Notes under the pieces: model-generated | Told to the model about the DNA's origin: nothing | Database searches by the model: none | What the model saw: the letters and a program-made list of their open reading frames with translations, nothing else | Shown: piece by piece, positions 61,679 through 64,000 of the stretch | Position numbering within the stretch: the first letter of the stretch is position 1 | How the letters are laid out: every line of letters starts with the position of its first letter | Assembly: GCA_026985055.1 (NCBI GenBank) | Contig: JALSQZ010000073.1 | Span: 1 to 64,000, forward strand | Length of the DNA: 64,000 bases | From: Sedimenticola sp. | Lineage (GTDB): Bacteria > Pseudomonadota > Gammaproteobacteria > Chromatiales > Chromatiaceae | Direction: 5' to 3' | Made by a program: the position numbers and the translations under genes

Positions 61679-63741
61679 GAAGCTGGCTGTTGCGTACCCT
61701 GTTGCTTGCCTGGGCCAGCGGCCTGGGTTTCAGTCTCTGGATGATGCTGACCATCATGCTTTGGTCCGGGGTCGTTTCCGCGGAGCCGATTTCGGCGCAA
61801 TCGGTGAAGCAGGGCAGTCTGTTCATGAGAGACGCCGGGAACGGGCAGACAACTGTCGCCCCCCTGCTGGAAACCCGGGCAGACATGGAAATCAGTGGCA
61901 TTCTGGCCCGGGTCAGGGTCAATCAGGAATTTCACAACACTACGAATCAATGGCAGGAAGGTATCTATGTGTTTCCCCTGCCGGATGATGCCGCAGTGGA
62001 TCATCTGCGCCTGTGGATAGGCGAACGCTTTGTCGAAGGAGAGATACACCCCCGGGAAGAGGCCAGGCAGAAGTATGCAAGGGCGCGTGAGGAGGGTCGT
62101 CAGGCCAGTTTGCTGGAACAAGAGCGACCCAATATGTTCACTGCTTCGGTGGCCAATATCCCGCCGGGCGAAAGCATACGCGTGGAAATCGAATATCAAC
62201 AGACGGTGCAATATGATGCCGGTCTGTTTTCCCTGCGTTTTCCCATGGTTGTTGGCCCCCGCTATATTCCGGGAGTTCCCCTCGCGGGGAAAGAAAAAAC
62301 CGTTGGGGGAGGCCTGGGCTGGGCTGCGGATACGGATCAGGTGCCGGATGCATCCCGTATCACGCCGCCAGTGGATATTGACCCTGGCAATGAGAGCAAT
62401 GCCGTGGTGCTGGATATCCATCTGCATGCCGGGCTGCCTCTGTCTTTCGTGGACAGCCCCTATCATTCCGTGGAAGTGTCGGAAGTTTCCGACGGCGAAT
62501 ATCGCATTGGATTGGAACAGGGAAAGATTCCCGCCAACCGGGATTTCGTATTGCAGTGGCAGTATGCTCCCGGAACCGATACTTCGGTAGCCTGGTTCAG
62601 CGAGGAATACAAAGGCGCGCATTATGGTCTGCTCATGCTGGTTCCGCCGCCGGCAGAACGCTTGCCCACGCCGCCGGCGCGGGAAGTGATACTGGTGGTG
62701 GATGTGTCCGGTTCCATGGAAGGCGAATCCATCGTTCAGGCCAAACGGGCGGTAGAACTGGCTTTGCTGAGGCTTTCTCCCGGGGACAGCTTCAATGTCA
62801 TTCGCTTCAATCATGAAGCGTCCGCGTTATTTCCCCGGCCGATGCCGGTCGATGATGCGAGCCGAGGCCAGGCCCTGGCCTGGGTGCGTGGTCTGCATGC
62901 CGATGGCGGCACGGAGATGATCAAGGCCATGGATCTTGCGCTGGACGGCCAGACTCATGGAGATCGTCTGCGTCAGGTGGTGTTTCTCACTGATGGCGAT
63001 GTGGGTAACGAAGATGCCTTGTTCACGCTGATCCGTCAGCGTTTGGGGGACAGCCGCCTGTTTACCGTGGGTATAGGCTCGGCGCCAAATGGCTATTTCA
63101 TGACCCGGGCTGCCGAGCATGGGCGGGGCAGTTATACCTATATCGGGAATATCGACGAAGTGGGGGAGAAAATGCAGCGCCTGTTTTTGCAACTGGAATC
63201 GCCCGCCGTTACCGACATTCGGCTGCATTGGGGGCAGGATGTGCAGCAATGGCCGGAAACCGTGCCGGATCTGTATGCGGGTGAACCGGTATTGGTATCC
63301 GTGCGCAGCGAGCAGCCTTTGAACAAACTCATGATTTCCGGAAAAGCGGGTGTAGATGACTGGTCACAGCAACTGCATCTGCTTGGGGGGCAGGAGCGTC
63401 CCGGTCTGCATGTACTCTGGGCGCGCCATTACATCCGCAGCATGATGGGGGAAATGATGCGGGGAAATGCGCAAAGCTGGCGTGAGCGCATCCAAAAGGT
63501 GGCGCTGGAACATCATCTGGTGAGCCGTTTTACCAGCCTTGTGGCTGTGGACAAGACGCCGGTCCGTCCGCTGGATTCGCCACTGGAAAAGCGTGCCCTG
63601 CCAGTGCGATTGCCACAGGGATGGTCCGCCGATGCCCTGTTTGGCCGGTTGCCGCAAACCGCTACCCCGGCAAACCTGTATTTGTTGCTTGGCCTGCTTG
63701 GCGTGCTGTCCTTCCTGATGCTGTGGCGGAAGCGGGCATGA
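61675..63741 (+). CDS. VIT/VWA-domain sortase target protein
   Basis: A 688-aa exported protein. After an N-terminal hydrophobic signal (about 3-36), a VIT domain (about 55-180, with YVFPLPDDAAVDHLRLWIGE and EEARQKYARAREEGRQASLLEQ) leads to a VWA domain with VDVSGSM near residue 343. The C-terminus has LPQTA at residues 659-663, a membrane helix (LYLLLGLLGVLSFLML) and RKRA, the standard sorting signal. This is the layout of marine proteobacterial sortase target proteins. The start is ATG 61675; the frame upstream lies in the 54-aa gene. Its stop overlaps the sortase ATG. Confidence 0.9.
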   Translation: MRSWLLRTLLLAWASGLGFSLWMMLTIMLWSGVVSAEPISAQSVKQGSLFMRDAGNGQTTVAPLLETRADMEISGILARVRVNQEFHNTTNQWQEGIYVFPLPDDAAVDHLRLWIGERFVEGEIHPREEARQKYARAREEGRQASLLEQERPNMFTASVANIPPGESIRVEIEYQQTVQYDAGLFSLRFPMVVGPRYIPGVPLAGKEKTVGGGLGWAADTDQVPDASRITPPVDIDPGNESNAVVLDIHLHAGLPLSFVDSPYHSVEVSEVSDGEYRIGLEQGKIPANRDFVLQWQYAPGTDTSVAWFSEEYKGAHYGLLMLVPPPAERLPTPPAREVILVVDVSGSMEGESIVQAKRAVELALLRLSPGDSFNVIRFNHEASALFPRPMPVDDASRGQALAWVRGLHADGGTEMIKAMDLALDGQTHGDRLRQVVFLTDGDVGNEDALFTLIRQRLGDSRLFTVGIGSAPNGYFMTRAAEHGRGSYTYIGNIDEVGEKMQRLFLQLESPAVTDIRLHWGQDVQQWPETVPDLYAGEPVLVSVRSEQPLNKLMISGKAGVDDWSQQLHLLGGQERPGLHVLWARHYIRSMMGEMMRGNAQSWRERIQKVALEHHLVSRFTSLVAVDKTPVRPLDSPLEKRALPVRLPQGWSADALFGRLPQTATPANLYLLLGLLGVLSFLMLWRKRA

Positions 63742-64000
63742 GAAAGCCTTTGCTTGTTGGCTTGCTGCTGCTCTCTGTCCTGGCTTTCAGTCAGGGAGCA
63801 TGGATTCACGCCAAGGCCGTGCTGGCCCAGTATCTGATTGCTGATGCCTGGGAACAGCGTCTGATCGGGACGAAAAAACCCCGTCCCTGGTCCTGGGCGG
63901 ATACCTGGCCGGTTGCCCGCTTGCAGGCTCCGGCTTTGGGAGTGGATCAGATCGTGCTTGCGGGTGCATCGGGAAGAACCCTGGCTTTTGGTCCTGGCCA
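63738..64000 (+). CDS. Class GN sortase, N-terminal part (cut by window edge)
   Basis: The first 87 codons show an N-terminal hydrophobic anchor (KPLLVGLLLLSVLAFSQGAWI), then QYLIADAWEQRL and KPRPWSWADTWPVARLQAP, typical of the sortase paired with VIT/VWA targets in proteobacteria. The catalytic His, Cys and Arg would lie beyond the edge. It should cleave the LPQTA site of the protein before it, at the outer face of the inner membrane. Confidence 0.85.
   Translation, partial: MRKPLLVGLLLLSVLAFSQGAWIHAKAVLAQYLIADAWEQRLIGTKKPRPWSWADTWPVARLQAPALGVDQIVLAGASGRTLAFGPG

Overview
The window is moderately GC-rich, densely packed chromosomal DNA from a gammaproteobacterium. Evidence for this is the tpiA-secG-tRNA-Leu-nuoA-N order, the yajC-secD-secF block, the xseB-ispA pair, FolE2/QueF, and a type GN sortase system. 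A c-type diheme cytochrome with DUF302 modules, a YeiH-type anion (putative sulfate) exporter and a SUF cluster suggest a respiring, possibly sulfur-oxidising, organism; that lifestyle is inference. There is no prophage, CRISPR array, rRNA or recognisable transposase.

Layout. 1-2280: ygfZ, bracketed by inverted copies of a palindromic repeat, each abutting a five-hairpin array. 2314-4362: YeiH-type transporter and two adjacent hairpin arrays of different sequence but the same architecture. 4425-8399: RNB exoribonuclease, a 65-aa protein and a membrane-spanning Rad50/YhaN-like ATPase. 8421-15861: FGGY kinase, queF, smc, folE2, ispA, xseB. 16016-22232: a tightly coupled run of CNP1-like protein, parE, cytochrome c-DUF302, DUF302 and parC, so topoisomerase IV is split by two predicted periplasmic genes. 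22328-25514: yajC-secD-secF. 25557-31717 (minus strand): MoxR/DUF58/DUF4381/VWA/VWA/TPR operon of the Bat (aerotolerance) type, with a 33-bp coding tandem repeat. 31873-33207: tpiA, secG, tRNA-Leu(GAG). 33385-47761: complete nuoA-N. 47834-51429: OmpA-like protein divergent from a PepSY/response regulator/sensor kinase operon. 51445-52942: more hairpin arrays, a small lipoprotein and a periplasmic PilJ-type protein. 52959-57635 (minus): sufB-C-D-T-A-E without sufS. 57776-61335: hypothetical proteins, an SLC13/ArsB-like permease and a universal stress protein. 61514-64000: a 54-aa protein, a VIT/VWA sortase target with an LPQTA tail, and the start of its sortase, cut by the window edge.

How genes work together. 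The nuo cluster makes complex I, and the suf cluster could supply its Fe-S clusters. YajC-SecDF and SecG belong to the same protein-export machine. The MoxR/VWA operon is probably a membrane-associated chaperone-like assembly. The sortase pair displays one VWA protein at the cell envelope.

Most notable. (1) A family of five-hairpin intergenic elements in which two sequence classes keep the same fold through paired changes in their stems. (2) The parE/parC operon interrupted by overlapping redox-protein genes. (3) A palindromic, 15-bp-terminal-repeat element flanking ygfZ in inverted orientation. All assignments rest on reading the sequence; no database search was run.
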